Assembly: GCA_030451965.1 (NCBI GenBank)
Contig: JAKDNE010000060.1
Location: 1 to 12,194, forward strand
Direction: 5' to 3'
DNA: 12,194 nucleotides
Source: Brachybacterium sp.
GTDB taxonomy: Bacteria > Actinomycetota > Actinomycetes > Actinomycetales > Dermabacteraceae
Shown here piece after piece: positions 5,599-12,102 of the stretch. The notes under the pieces were generated by a model. It was given only the letters and a program-made list of their open reading frames with translations. It did not search any database and was not told the origin of the DNA. The translations under genes were made by a program, and so were the position numbers. The first letter of the stretch is position 1; the number at the start of each line of letters is the position of its first letter.

Positions 5599-6000
5599 AT
5601 GGGCGGCACCGGATTCATGGGCCTCGGCGGCTGGGAGATCGTTGTCCTGCTCGTCGTGTTCCTGGTGATCGTGGGGCCGCAGCGGCTCCCGGACGTCACC
5701 CGGCAGCTCGTGCAGTGGGTGCGGCAGGCGCGTCGCTGGGTCGAGGATTCCCGCTCCACGGTCGAGGACGAGATGGGCATCGCCATCGAGGACCTGCGCA
5801 AATACGACCCCCGCCAGTACGATCCGCGGCGCATCATCCGCGAGGCCTGGGGCGACACCGACCTCGAGGAGCTGATCCCCAGCAAGGACGCGATGAACGC
5901 CGCCGTCGGTGGTGCCGCGGCCGGTGCTGCCGCGAAGGGGACGAAGTCGGCGAAGGACAAGGGCCCCAAGCGGGCGCCCTTCGACGACGAGGCCACCTGA
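5599..6000 (+). CDS. tatB: Twin-arginine translocase subunit TatB
   Basis: TatB joins TatC to form the receptor that recognises twin-arginine signal peptides of folded exported proteins. The 133-residue protein has the standard plan: a short N-terminus, a single membrane helix at about 11-25 with the conserved polar Glu (E13), the GP hinge at 26-27 in VGPQRLPDV, and an amphipathic helix at about 30-66 rich in Arg, Glu and Trp along the membrane face. The remainder (67-133) is a polar, probably flexible tail with an Ala/Gly run at 101-112. TatB is favoured over TatA by the E-x-hydrophobic-GPQRLP pattern, the long amphipathic helix and the place next to the methyltransferase and mrp, as in mycobacteria. 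The N-terminus is about six residues longer than usual (MGGTGF before MGLGGWE). No tatA or tatC is in the window. The following membrane-protein gene starts 22 nt later and is probably cotranscribed. Confidence 0.92.
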   Translation: MGGTGFMGLGGWEIVVLLVVFLVIVGPQRLPDVTRQLVQWVRQARRWVEDSRSTVEDEMGIAIEDLRKYDPRQYDPRRIIREAWGDTDLEELIPSKDAMNAAVGGAAAGAAAKGTKSAKDKGPKRAPFDDEAT

Positions 6001-6022
6001 GCCGACGGGGGTGAGGGGGCGT

Positions 6023-6496
6023 ATGAGGTCGGAGTCGGCGACAGGCTCTCGGCCGTCGACCATCAAGCGCCCGTCAGCCGTCGCCCATGCCGTCGTCGTC
6101 TTCCTCGCCGGCTTCTGCGCGAACCTCGCCGTGGGCGAATGGGTGTCGGGGTCGTGGCGCTATTACGTCTTCTGGCAGGTGCCCGTGGTCCTGAGCGCTG
6201 CTCTCGCCGTGGTGTTCGCATGCATCCTGGCTCTGACCCGGGTGTTCACCGGGCCGCGGTTCGCGCTGTGGACCCCCGCGGTGCTCGGTGTCCTCGCGAG
6301 CCTGGTGCTCATCGTCGGCGTGTTCACGGGCTCCTCGTCGGGCGATGAACCGATGCAGGAGGTGAGCTGGTTGACGGTGTCCTATCTCGCTCTGCCTCCG
6401 CTGATGGCAGCCCTGTGGTTCGAGGGCTGGGAGACCGTGCGCCTCCGGGAGGCACGCTCGGCCGCGCGAGCAGGTGACGGAGCGGCAGCGCGGTGA
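6023..6496 (+). CDS. Hypothetical four-helix membrane protein, 157 aa
   Basis: I do not recognise the family. The 157-residue protein has a polar N-terminus (1-18) and four hydrophobic segments at about 19-37, 50-71, 85-101 and 113-132, ending in a basic, Ala-rich cytoplasmic tail. GEWVSGSWRYYVFWQVP at 38-54 between helices 1 and 2 is rich in aromatics. An acidic loop GDEPMQE (107-113) lies before helix 4. The start at ATG 6023 is preceded only by a G-rich run (GAGGGGG) as a weak ribosome binding site. It follows tatB by 22 nt in the same direction with no promoter or terminator seen between them, so it likely shares the tatB transcript. It is convergent with mrp, with 22 nt between stops and no clear terminator there. 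Codon bias supports a real gene. Function unknown. Confidence 0.75.
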   Translation: MRSESATGSRPSTIKRPSAVAHAVVVFLAGFCANLAVGEWVSGSWRYYVFWQVPVVLSAALAVVFACILALTRVFTGPRFALWTPAVLGVLASLVLIVGVFTGSSSGDEPMQEVSWLTVSYLALPPLMAALWFEGWETVRLREARSAARAGDGAAAR

Positions 6497-6518
6497 GTGC
6501 CACGCAGGGGCGCTCGCG

Positions 6519-7682
6519 TCAGGATCCCGCGACGGTCAGCGGCAGCTTCATCCCGTCCAGCCCGCGCGGCTTGCGCACCAGGGCGCGTGCGACACCCTTG
6601 AGCGCCATCGAGGTGGGGGAGTCGGGGTCCGAGACCACCAGCGGCACCCCGTGATCCGAGCCCTCGCGCAGCGCGGGGTCCAGTCCGATCCGTCCCAGCA
6701 CCGGCACGTCGTGGCCGACGGCCCGTGTCAGCGTCTCCGCCACCCGGTCCCCGCCGCCGGTGCCGAAGACATCCATCACGGTGCCGTCCGGCAGGGTCAG
6801 CCCGGCCATGTTCTCGACCACCCCGGCGACCTCCTGCTCGGTCGAGGTGGACAGCGACCCGACCCGTTCGGCCACCCCGGAGGCGGACTGCTGCGGCGTG
6901 GTGACCACGACCATCTGCGCGCCCGGAAGCAGCTGGGCCACCGAGATCGCGACATCGCCGGTGCCGGGCGGAAGATCCAGCAGCAGCACGTCCAGATCGC
7001 CCCAGAACACGTCCGAGGCGAACTGCTCGATCGCCCGATGCATCTTGGGTCCGCGCCACACCACCGCCTGCCCCTCGGGGACGAACATGCCGATGCTCAT
7101 GACGGCCACGCCGTGCGCCGCCGGCGGCATCAGCAGGTCCGAGACCTTGGTGGGCTGGTCGGTGATCCCGAACATGCCCGGCATGGAGAACCCGTGGATA
7201 TCCGCATCGATCACCCCCACGTGCAGCCCGTCGGCCGCCATCGCGGCGGCGAGGTTCGCGGTCACGGTGGACTTGCCGACCCCGCCCTTGCCGGAGGAGA
7301 TCGCGAAGATGCGCGTCAGCGAACCGGGCTGGTTGAAGGGGATCTGACGGCGGCCCTGTCGCAGGCGGTTCGTGAGCTCACGACGCTGCTCCTCGCTCAT
7401 CGCGCTGGTGGACACCTCGACCCGGGACAGGCCGGGGACGGTCGCGGTCGCCTCCGCGGTCTCGCGCTCTATGCGGTCCCGCATCGGACAGCCCTCGATG
7501 GTCAGGAGCACCGTGACATGGGCGGTGCCGTCGGCGTCGACCGTCACCGAACCGACCATGCCGAGCTCGGTGATCGGGCGATGGATCTCGGGGTCTATCA
7601 CCCCGCTCAGTGCCTCGTGGATCTGGGCGACGCGCTCGTCGGTGCCGGCCTGCCCGGTCTCGGGCTGCTCGGAGGTGTTCAT
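6519..7682 (-). CDS. mrp: Mrp/NBP35-family P-loop ATPase with N-terminal MIP18 (DUF59) domain, Fe-S carrier
   Basis: Mrp/ApbC proteins are MinD-type ATPases that help load iron-sulfur clusters onto target proteins. The 387-residue protein has an N-terminal MIP18-type domain at about 18-92, with DPE at 30-32 and GCPM at 64-67 (C65 being the usual functional Cys of that domain). The ATPase domain has the deviant Walker A GKGGVGKST at 131-139 with both lysines, IDADIHG at 158-164, Walker B LLLDLPPGTGD at 233-243, and TTPQ at 261-264. The CxxC that bridges the dimer and holds the cluster in many Mrp proteins is absent: the matching place after ENM (290-292) reads AGLTLPDGTVMDVFG. This appears to be normal in actinobacteria (M. 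tuberculosis Rv1229c is similar from memory). The ATG overlaps the stop of the DUF1003 gene (ATGA), making it the last gene of the minus-strand operon. Confidence 0.93.
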   Translation of the reverse strand: MNTSEQPETGQAGTDERVAQIHEALSGVIDPEIHRPITELGMVGSVTVDADGTAHVTVLLTIEGCPMRDRIERETAEATATVPGLSRVEVSTSAMSEEQRRELTNRLRQGRRQIPFNQPGSLTRIFAISSGKGGVGKSTVTANLAAAMAADGLHVGVIDADIHGFSMPGMFGITDQPTKVSDLLMPPAAHGVAVMSIGMFVPEGQAVVWRGPKMHRAIEQFASDVFWGDLDVLLLDLPPGTGDVAISVAQLLPGAQMVVVTTPQQSASGVAERVGSLSTSTEQEVAGVVENMAGLTLPDGTVMDVFGTGGGDRVAETLTRAVGHDVPVLGRIGLDPALREGSDHGVPLVVSDPDSPTSMALKGVARALVRKPRGLDGMKLPLTVAGS

Positions 7683-8275
7683 TGCCTGTTCTGCTCCTTC
7701 GATGACGTGGGGGTGGCATCGGTCGTACGGCGCTCCAGCGCCGCTTCGACCTCCTCGCGCAGGAGGGTGCGCAGGGTGTCGGTGTCTCGGGCGGGTGGCC
7801 GCTCGAGGTCCTCGAGCAGGTCGCGCAGCTCACTGCGGACGAAGTCGCGGGTGGCGACGTCGTTCAGCGCGAGGCGCAGGGAGCCGATCTCCCGGGTGAT
7901 GAAGTCGGTGGTGGCGTGGTTGCGCTCGTTGGACTGACGGTCCTGCTCGACCTGCACGCGGTCGCGGTCGTCCTGACGGTTCTGCGCGAGCAGCAGCAGG
8001 GGTGCGGCGTAGGAGGCCTGCAGCGAGAGGATCAGCGTCAGCAGGGTGAAGTTCAGGGCGCGCGGATCGAACTGCGCGGACTCCGGGGCCAGTGAGTTCC
8101 AGGTCAGCCAGACCGCGCAGAACAGGGTCATCCCGACCAGGAAGGCCGGTGTGCCCATCATCCGCGCGAAGCCCTCGGCAGCGCGCCCGAAGGCGTCGCC
8201 GCGGAAGGGATTGCGCACCAGCGGGCCTCTGCGGGGCGAGGGGTCGTCGAGCGGGCTGTGGATGTGCTCGGCCAT
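7679..8275 (-). CDS. DUF1003 membrane protein
   Basis: A 198-residue protein with an N-terminal polar region (1-40), two membrane helices at about 43-60 and 77-97, and a charged, partly coiled-coil C-terminal half (100-185). The family marks are TWNSLAP at 58-64, the FDP at 69-71 after the first helix, the second helix ending in APLLLLAQNRQDDRDR (91-106), and the downstream Glu/Arg helices. DUF1003 has no established function. The start is ATG 8275, which has AGAGGGGG 5 nt upstream; a GTG at 8281 that overlaps the previous stop (GTGA) is the alternative and adds two residues. The gene lies between a soluble MgtE_N/CBS protein and mrp in one operon, the same order I recall in M. tuberculosis (Rv1232c, Rv1231c, then mrp nearby). 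A partnership with the MgtE_N/CBS protein, which has no membrane part of its own, is an inference. Confidence 0.88.
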   Translation of the reverse strand: MAEHIHSPLDDPSPRRGPLVRNPFRGDAFGRAAEGFARMMGTPAFLVGMTLFCAVWLTWNSLAPESAQFDPRALNFTLLTLILSLQASYAAPLLLLAQNRQDDRDRVQVEQDRQSNERNHATTDFITREIGSLRLALNDVATRDFVRSELRDLLEDLERPPARDTDTLRTLLREEVEAALERRTTDATPTSSKEQNRQ

Positions 8276-8277
8276 GC

Positions 8278-9627
8278 TCACCCCCTCTGCGCGCGGTGCG
8301 GGGCGTCGTCCTCGGCGTCCCGGGCCGTGGCCCGGGCGATCTGAGACAGGTCGATCTGTCCGGTGGCCAGCGGAGGCTCGTCCTGCTCGCGCCAGTCATC
8401 GGGCAGCATATGGTCCAGCACGTCGTCGACGGTCACCGCGCCCAGCAGCCGACCTTCCTCGTCGACCACGGGGATCGAGACCAGGTTGTAGGTGGCCATC
8501 TCGCGGGTGAGCGTGGACAGCGTCACGGTCGGGGCGACCGCGACCTTGTCCGCATCGAGGATCTCCCCGACGGGGCGGTCGGGTCGCTCCCGCAGCAGCT
8601 GCTGGAAGTGGACGATGCCCAGCAGCTTCCCGGTGGGGGTCTCGAGCGGGGAGCGGCACACGTGCACGGTCGAGGCGAGCGCGGCGTGGATCACCTCACG
8701 GCTGATCAACGCCAGACAGTGCGCCACCGGGGTCTCCGGCGCCACGATCAGCGGCTCGGTGGTCATCATGCCGCCGGCGGTGTACTCGTCGTAGGCGAGC
8801 AGGCGGCGCACGTCCTCCGCCTCCTCGGGCGCCATCAGGGTCAGCAGATGGGCGGCGACGGACTCCGGGAGCTCCTGGACCAGATCGGCGGCGTCATCGG
8901 GGTCCATGGCGTCGAGGATGTCCGCGGCGCGGGTGGCGTCCAGCCCGGTGACCACCTCGACCCGGATGTCCTCGGGCAGCTCCTCGAGCACATCGGCGAG
9001 ACGTTCGTCGGCGAGCTCCCCGGCGAGCTCGATACGGCGCTTGGGCTCCAGCTCCTGGATGACCTCCGCGAGGTCGGCCGGATTCAGATCCTGGTACGAG
9101 GCGGCCAGGAGGTGCGCGGACTGCTCCGCCTGGGTGCCGTACAGCCCGGAGACCTCGGAGAGCTCCACCGTGAGGGTCTCGCCGCGCGAGACCAGCCGGC
9201 TCAGCGAGCCGCCCCTGCGCTGTCGGCGCAGATGCAGCCGGGAGACGTTCCAGTCCCGGTGACGATCCTGGTCCAGGGCGATGTCCAGCACCGTCGCCTC
9301 GCCGGTGCCGTCCTTCAGGGTCACTGCGCGGTCCAGCAGATCTCCGATCACCACCAGCTCGCCGGTGCGCTTCTCGAAGCGGCGCACGTTCAGCACCCCG
9401 GTGGAGATCACCTGTCCCGGGGAGATCGAGGTGACCCGGGTGATGGGCAGGAACGCCCGACGCTTCCTGCCGACCTCCACCACCAGGCCGACGGCGACGG
9501 CGCTGGTGCGCGTCTGCGGCACGACCACCACATCGCGGACCGTCGCCACGACGTCCCCGATCGGGTCGAAGACGGTGGTTCCGGCGAGCCGTGCCGCGTA
9601 GAAGCGCGGCCGCGCGGAGGTGCTCAC
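8278..9627 (-). CDS. Soluble MgtE N-terminal / CBS-domain protein without transporter domain
   Basis: A 449-residue protein. The N-terminal part (about 10-165) has two beta-rich segments that look like PRC-barrel repeats (around 15-75 and 85-160). An MgtE intracellular N domain follows at about 175-275, made of helical repeats such as LNPADLAEVIQEL and MDPDDAADLVQELPE. Two CBS domains occupy about 288-348 (TAGGMMTTEPLIV... to LLGIVHFQQLL) and 354-411 (VGEILD... to LLGAVTVDDVLDHM). MgtE magnesium channels use N plus CBS domains as Mg2+ sensors, but the five-helix pore is missing here: after the second CBS only about 38 polar residues remain. It is therefore not a transporter, despite common annotation as one. 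It starts with GTG 9627, overlapping the aminopeptidase stop (GTGA); the longer upstream frame is antisense noise. Its stop touches the DUF1003 start region. Probable role: ligand-sensing regulator, substrate unknown. Confidence 0.9.
   Translation of the reverse strand: MSTSARPRFYAARLAGTTVFDPIGDVVATVRDVVVVPQTRTSAVAVGLVVEVGRKRRAFLPITRVTSISPGQVISTGVLNVRRFEKRTGELVVIGDLLDRAVTLKDGTGEATVLDIALDQDRHRDWNVSRLHLRRQRRGGSLSRLVSRGETLTVELSEVSGLYGTQAEQSAHLLAASYQDLNPADLAEVIQELEPKRRIELAGELADERLADVLEELPEDIRVEVVTGLDATRAADILDAMDPDDAADLVQELPESVAAHLLTLMAPEEAEDVRRLLAYDEYTAGGMMTTEPLIVAPETPVAHCLALISREVIHAALASTVHVCRSPLETPTGKLLGIVHFQQLLRERPDRPVGEILDADKVAVAPTVTLSTLTREMATYNLVSIPVVDEEGRLLGAVTVDDVLDHMLPDDWREQDEPPLATGQIDLSQIARATARDAEDDAPHRAQRG
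8281..8288 (-). promoter_or_regulatory. Ribosome binding site (AGAGGGGG) deciding the DUF1003 start
   Basis: This purine run on the minus strand ends 5 nt before ATG 8275, a workable distance, whereas it runs into the alternative GTG at 8281. It also lies inside the last codons of the upstream gene. Confidence 0.45.
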
Positions 9628-11180
9628 CGCTGCAGCTCGGAGATCCAGCGCTCGACGTCCTCCGCCCGGCGCGGTGCAGCGGCCGAGAGGTTCTCGACGC
9701 CGTCGGCCGTCACCAGCACGTCGTCCTCGATGCGCACGCCGATGCCGCGCAGCTCGCCCGGCACCAGCAGGTCGTTCTCCTTGAAGTACAGCCCGGGCTC
9801 GATGGTGAAGACCATCCCCGGCGCCAGCTCCGCGTCGAGGTACATCTCGCGGCGGGCCTGGGCGCAGTCGTGGACGTCCAGGCCCAGGTGGTGGCTCGTG
9901 CCGTGCGGCATCCAGCGGCGGTGCCACTGGCCCTCTGGGGAGAGGGACTGCGCGGCGGTGCCGGGCAGCAGGCCCCACTCCTGGAGGCGGTGGGCGAGGA
10001 CGTCCATCGCCGCGGCGTGGAGGTCGCGGAAGCGCAGCCCGGGGCGGGCCACCGCGAAGGCGGCGTCGGAGGCCTCGAGCACCGCGTCGTAGATCTTCCG
10101 CTGCGCGGGGGTGAAGGTGCCGGTGACCGGCAGGGTACGGGTGACGTCTGCGGTGTACAGCGAGTCCACCTCGACCCCGGCGTCGATCAGCACCAGCTCG
10201 TCCGCGGTGACCTCGCCGTCGTTGCGGGTCCAGTGCAGGGTGCAGGCATGGTCGCCGGCCGCCGCGATGGTGTCGTAGCCGACGCCGTTCCCGTCGGCCC
10301 GTGCGGTGGCCGCGAAGACGCCCTCGATGACCCGCTCCCCGCGAGGATGGCCGATGGCGTCGGGGAGGTGCCGGATGACGTCCTCGAAGCCCCGCAGGGT
10401 CGCGTCGACGGCCTTGCGCAGCTCACGGACCTCGTACTCGTCCTTGACCAGACGCTGCTCGCTCGCGGCCTCCTTCAGGGCGGCGCCCTCCGCCGCGGCC
10501 TCGTCCCCGCCGGGCAGGCCGTTCTGCGCGCGGATCTCCTGGACCATCGCCTCGACGGACGCGTCCACGCTCGGCATCACGCTCAGCGAGAGCTGGGCGC
10601 CGACGTCCTTGGCGAGATGGTCGCGCAGCTCGTCGATATGGCGGACCTCGATGCCGAGGCGCTGAGCGGCCTCGGGGACGGTGGGCCGGCGCCCCACCCA
10701 CATCTCGCCGTAGCGCGCGTCGGCGTAGAACTCGCTGGAGTCGAAGCCGGCGCGGGGGCGGAAGAAGTACGTGGCCTCCGCGCGCTGCGGGTCCTCGGCG
10801 GAGGGCTCGACCACCAGCACGCTGTCGGGCTCCTCATCGGTGCCCAGGCCCGCGTAGTACGCGAAGGCGGAGTCCGGGCGGAAGGGGTAGTCGGTGTCGT
10901 TGGAGCGGACCTTGAGCACTCCCGCCGGCAGCACCAGGCGCGTCGCGGTCAACCGCTGCACCAGCGCGTCACGACGGGCCGGTGTGAAGTCCGCGACCTC
11001 GCGGCGCTCGGCATCGGGGATCGTCTCGTCCCAGCCGGAGGAGATGAACTCGCGGAAGGCCTCGTTGCTGGGGCGCTGCGAGCGGGAGTCCCCGCGAGAG
11101 GCGAGCTCCTCCATCCGCTCGCTGCTGCCTGCGGTCCCGGTGGTGGTGCTCTGCTCAGTGCTGTTGTTCTCGGTGCTCAC
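9624..11180 (-). CDS. pepP: Aminopeptidase P family protein (Xaa-Pro aminopeptidase, M24B)
   Basis: A 518-residue cytoplasmic metallopeptidase expected to remove N-terminal residues before proline. Residues 1-37 are a polar, Ser/Thr/Glu-rich extension. The creatinase-type N domain (AMP_N) spans about 60-200, with NDTDYPFRPDSAFAYYAG at 94-111 as its hallmark. The catalytic M24 domain spans about 250-500 and has all five metal ligands: D333 in LIDAG, D345 in YTADVTRT, H430 in HGTSHHLGLDVHD, E461 in FTIEPGLYF and E485 in GVRIEDD. The internal H437 of DVHD is also kept. An insert rich in Glu and Ala (about 220-245) joins the domains. The start is GTG 11180, preceded by a G-run and, 6 nt away, GAGCAT, suggesting a leaderless message; no other good start is seen before the homologous part. 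It is the first gene of the four-gene minus-strand operon and is divergent from the PHP gene by 37 bp. Confidence 0.93.
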   Translation of the reverse strand: MSTENNSTEQSTTTGTAGSSERMEELASRGDSRSQRPSNEAFREFISSGWDETIPDAERREVADFTPARRDALVQRLTATRLVLPAGVLKVRSNDTDYPFRPDSAFAYYAGLGTDEEPDSVLVVEPSAEDPQRAEATYFFRPRAGFDSSEFYADARYGEMWVGRRPTVPEAAQRLGIEVRHIDELRDHLAKDVGAQLSLSVMPSVDASVEAMVQEIRAQNGLPGGDEAAAEGAALKEAASEQRLVKDEYEVRELRKAVDATLRGFEDVIRHLPDAIGHPRGERVIEGVFAATARADGNGVGYDTIAAAGDHACTLHWTRNDGEVTADELVLIDAGVEVDSLYTADVTRTLPVTGTFTPAQRKIYDAVLEASDAAFAVARPGLRFRDLHAAAMDVLAHRLQEWGLLPGTAAQSLSPEGQWHRRWMPHGTSHHLGLDVHDCAQARREMYLDAELAPGMVFTIEPGLYFKENDLLVPGELRGIGVRIEDDVLVTADGVENLSAAAPRRAEDVERWISELQR

Positions 11181-11186
11181 CCCCCG

Positions 11187-11192
11187 ATGCTC
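11187..11192 (-). promoter_or_regulatory. Candidate -10 element (GAGCAT) of the aminopeptidase operon
   Basis: On the minus strand GAGCAT ends 6 nt before the GTG at 11180. It keeps A2, A5 and T6 of the -10 consensus. Its -35 would fall over the -10 of the divergent PHP gene. Weak on its own; the repeated spacing in the window is the main support. Confidence 0.3.
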
Positions 11193-11205
11193 TCACGGCG
11201 CGGAC

Positions 11206-11211
11206 TACCCT
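11206..11211 (+). promoter_or_regulatory. Candidate -10 element (TACCCT), leaderless start of the PHP gene
   Basis: TACCCT fits TANNNT and ends 6 nt before ATG 11218, which has no ribosome binding site. Its -35 region would lie over the aminopeptidase -10 and start, so the two promoters must share space. Confidence 0.45.
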
Positions 11212-11217
11212 GGGCGT

Positions 11218-12102
11218 ATGAGTGAGAGGACTGACGCCGGCGCCGCACGGCGGATCGACCTGCATGCGCACAGCTCGTGGTCCGACGGGACGACCGATGT
11301 CCAGGAGCTTTTCGCCCAGGCCTCCGCCGTCGGTCTGGACGTGCTGGGACTGACCGACCACGACACCGTCTCCGGCTGGTCGGAGCTCGCCGCGGCGGTC
11401 GCCGCCAGCTCGGTCGCCGCGGTGCCCGGCATCGAGGTCTCCAGCGAGCTCGACGGCCGCAGCGTGCACCTGCTCGCACTGCTGGTGGATCCCTCTCCGG
11501 AGACGGCCCTGGCCGCGGAGATGGCCAGTGCGCGCAGCTCGCGGGTGGAGCGTGCCCGGCGCATGGTGGAGCTGATCTCGGCCGACCTTCCTGTCCGCTG
11601 GGAGGACGTGGCGGCGCAGGTCGCGGGGGAGAGCACCGTGATCGGTCGCCCGCACATCGCCGACGCCCTGGTCGACGCGGGCGTGGTCCCGGACCGCTCG
11701 GCGGCCTTCACCGAGATCCTGCGCCCTTCGGGTCCGTACTACGTCCCCTACTACGCACCCTCGCCGCTGTCCGCGGTGCGCGCCATCCGGGAGGCCGGGG
11801 GCGTCTCGGTCCTCGCCCACCCCGGGTCGGTCACCCGGGACGACGACCTGCCGCTGACGCTGCTGGAGGCCCTGGTCGAGGCCGGGCTCGACGGCATCGA
11901 GGTCGACCATCGCGAGCACGACGAGGACGAGAGGGCCTGGCTGCGCGAGTTCGCGCACAGCCATGACCTGCTGATCACCGGCGGCAGCGACTTCCACGGC
12001 ACCGGCAAGGAGAACCGGCTCGCGGAGAACCTCACCGCACCGGGGGTGCTGGAGGAGATCGCCGCACGGGCCACCAGCGGCACGCGGATCATCCGCCCCT
12101 GA
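11218..12102 (+). CDS. PHP-domain phosphoesterase, YciV/TrpH (RNase AM) type
   Basis: A 294-residue PHP phosphoesterase. The metal-site residues are all present: DLHAHSSWSDG at 14-24 (H16, H18, D23), LTDHDT at 45-50 (H48), PGIEVSS at 70-76 (E73), the SVHLLAL strand with H84, VLAHPGS at 198-204 (H201) and GGSDFHG at 255-261 (D258, H260). Residues about 100-185 form the helical insert typical of the YciV/TrpH group. Characterised relatives hydrolyse 3',5'-nucleotide bisphosphates and act as 5'-3' exonucleases on short RNA, maturing 5' ends of rRNA (RNase AM in E. coli); the older name 'tryptophan operon protein TrpH' carries no proven link to tryptophan. The start is ATG 11218 because the PHP motif begins 14 residues later and a -10-like hexamer is 6 nt upstream. 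It is a single gene, divergent from the aminopeptidase operon, followed by an inverted repeat. Confidence 0.9.
   Translation: MSERTDAGAARRIDLHAHSSWSDGTTDVQELFAQASAVGLDVLGLTDHDTVSGWSELAAAVAASSVAAVPGIEVSSELDGRSVHLLALLVDPSPETALAAEMASARSSRVERARRMVELISADLPVRWEDVAAQVAGESTVIGRPHIADALVDAGVVPDRSAAFTEILRPSGPYYVPYYAPSPLSAVRAIREAGGVSVLAHPGSVTRDDDLPLTLLEALVEAGLDGIEVDHREHDEDERAWLREFAHSHDLLITGGSDFHGTGKENRLAENLTAPGVLEEIAARATSGTRIIRP

Noticed and set aside
6474..7937. A 487-codon plus-strand open frame opposite mrp and the DUF1003 gene.
   Set aside because: It is the antisense of two clearly recognised genes and shows no domain-like pattern.
8278..9627. Magnesium transporter MgtE.
   Set aside because: The transmembrane pore domain is absent; only the sensory N and CBS domains are present.
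9628..9978. An N-terminal extension of 117 codons for the MgtE_N/CBS protein.
   Set aside because: It overlaps the conserved C-terminus of the aminopeptidase in another frame and is Arg/Pro-rich; the GTGA overlap start at 9627 fits the family length.
8092..11225. Two very long plus-strand open frames (8092-10092 and 9591-11225) opposite the MgtE-like and aminopeptidase genes.
   Set aside because: Both are antisense shadows with His/Gly/Arg-rich composition; the minus-strand genes have complete motifs and 4-base overlaps.
11155..11997. A 280-codon minus-strand open frame across the PHP gene.
   Set aside because: It is antisense to a PHP protein with all its metal residues.
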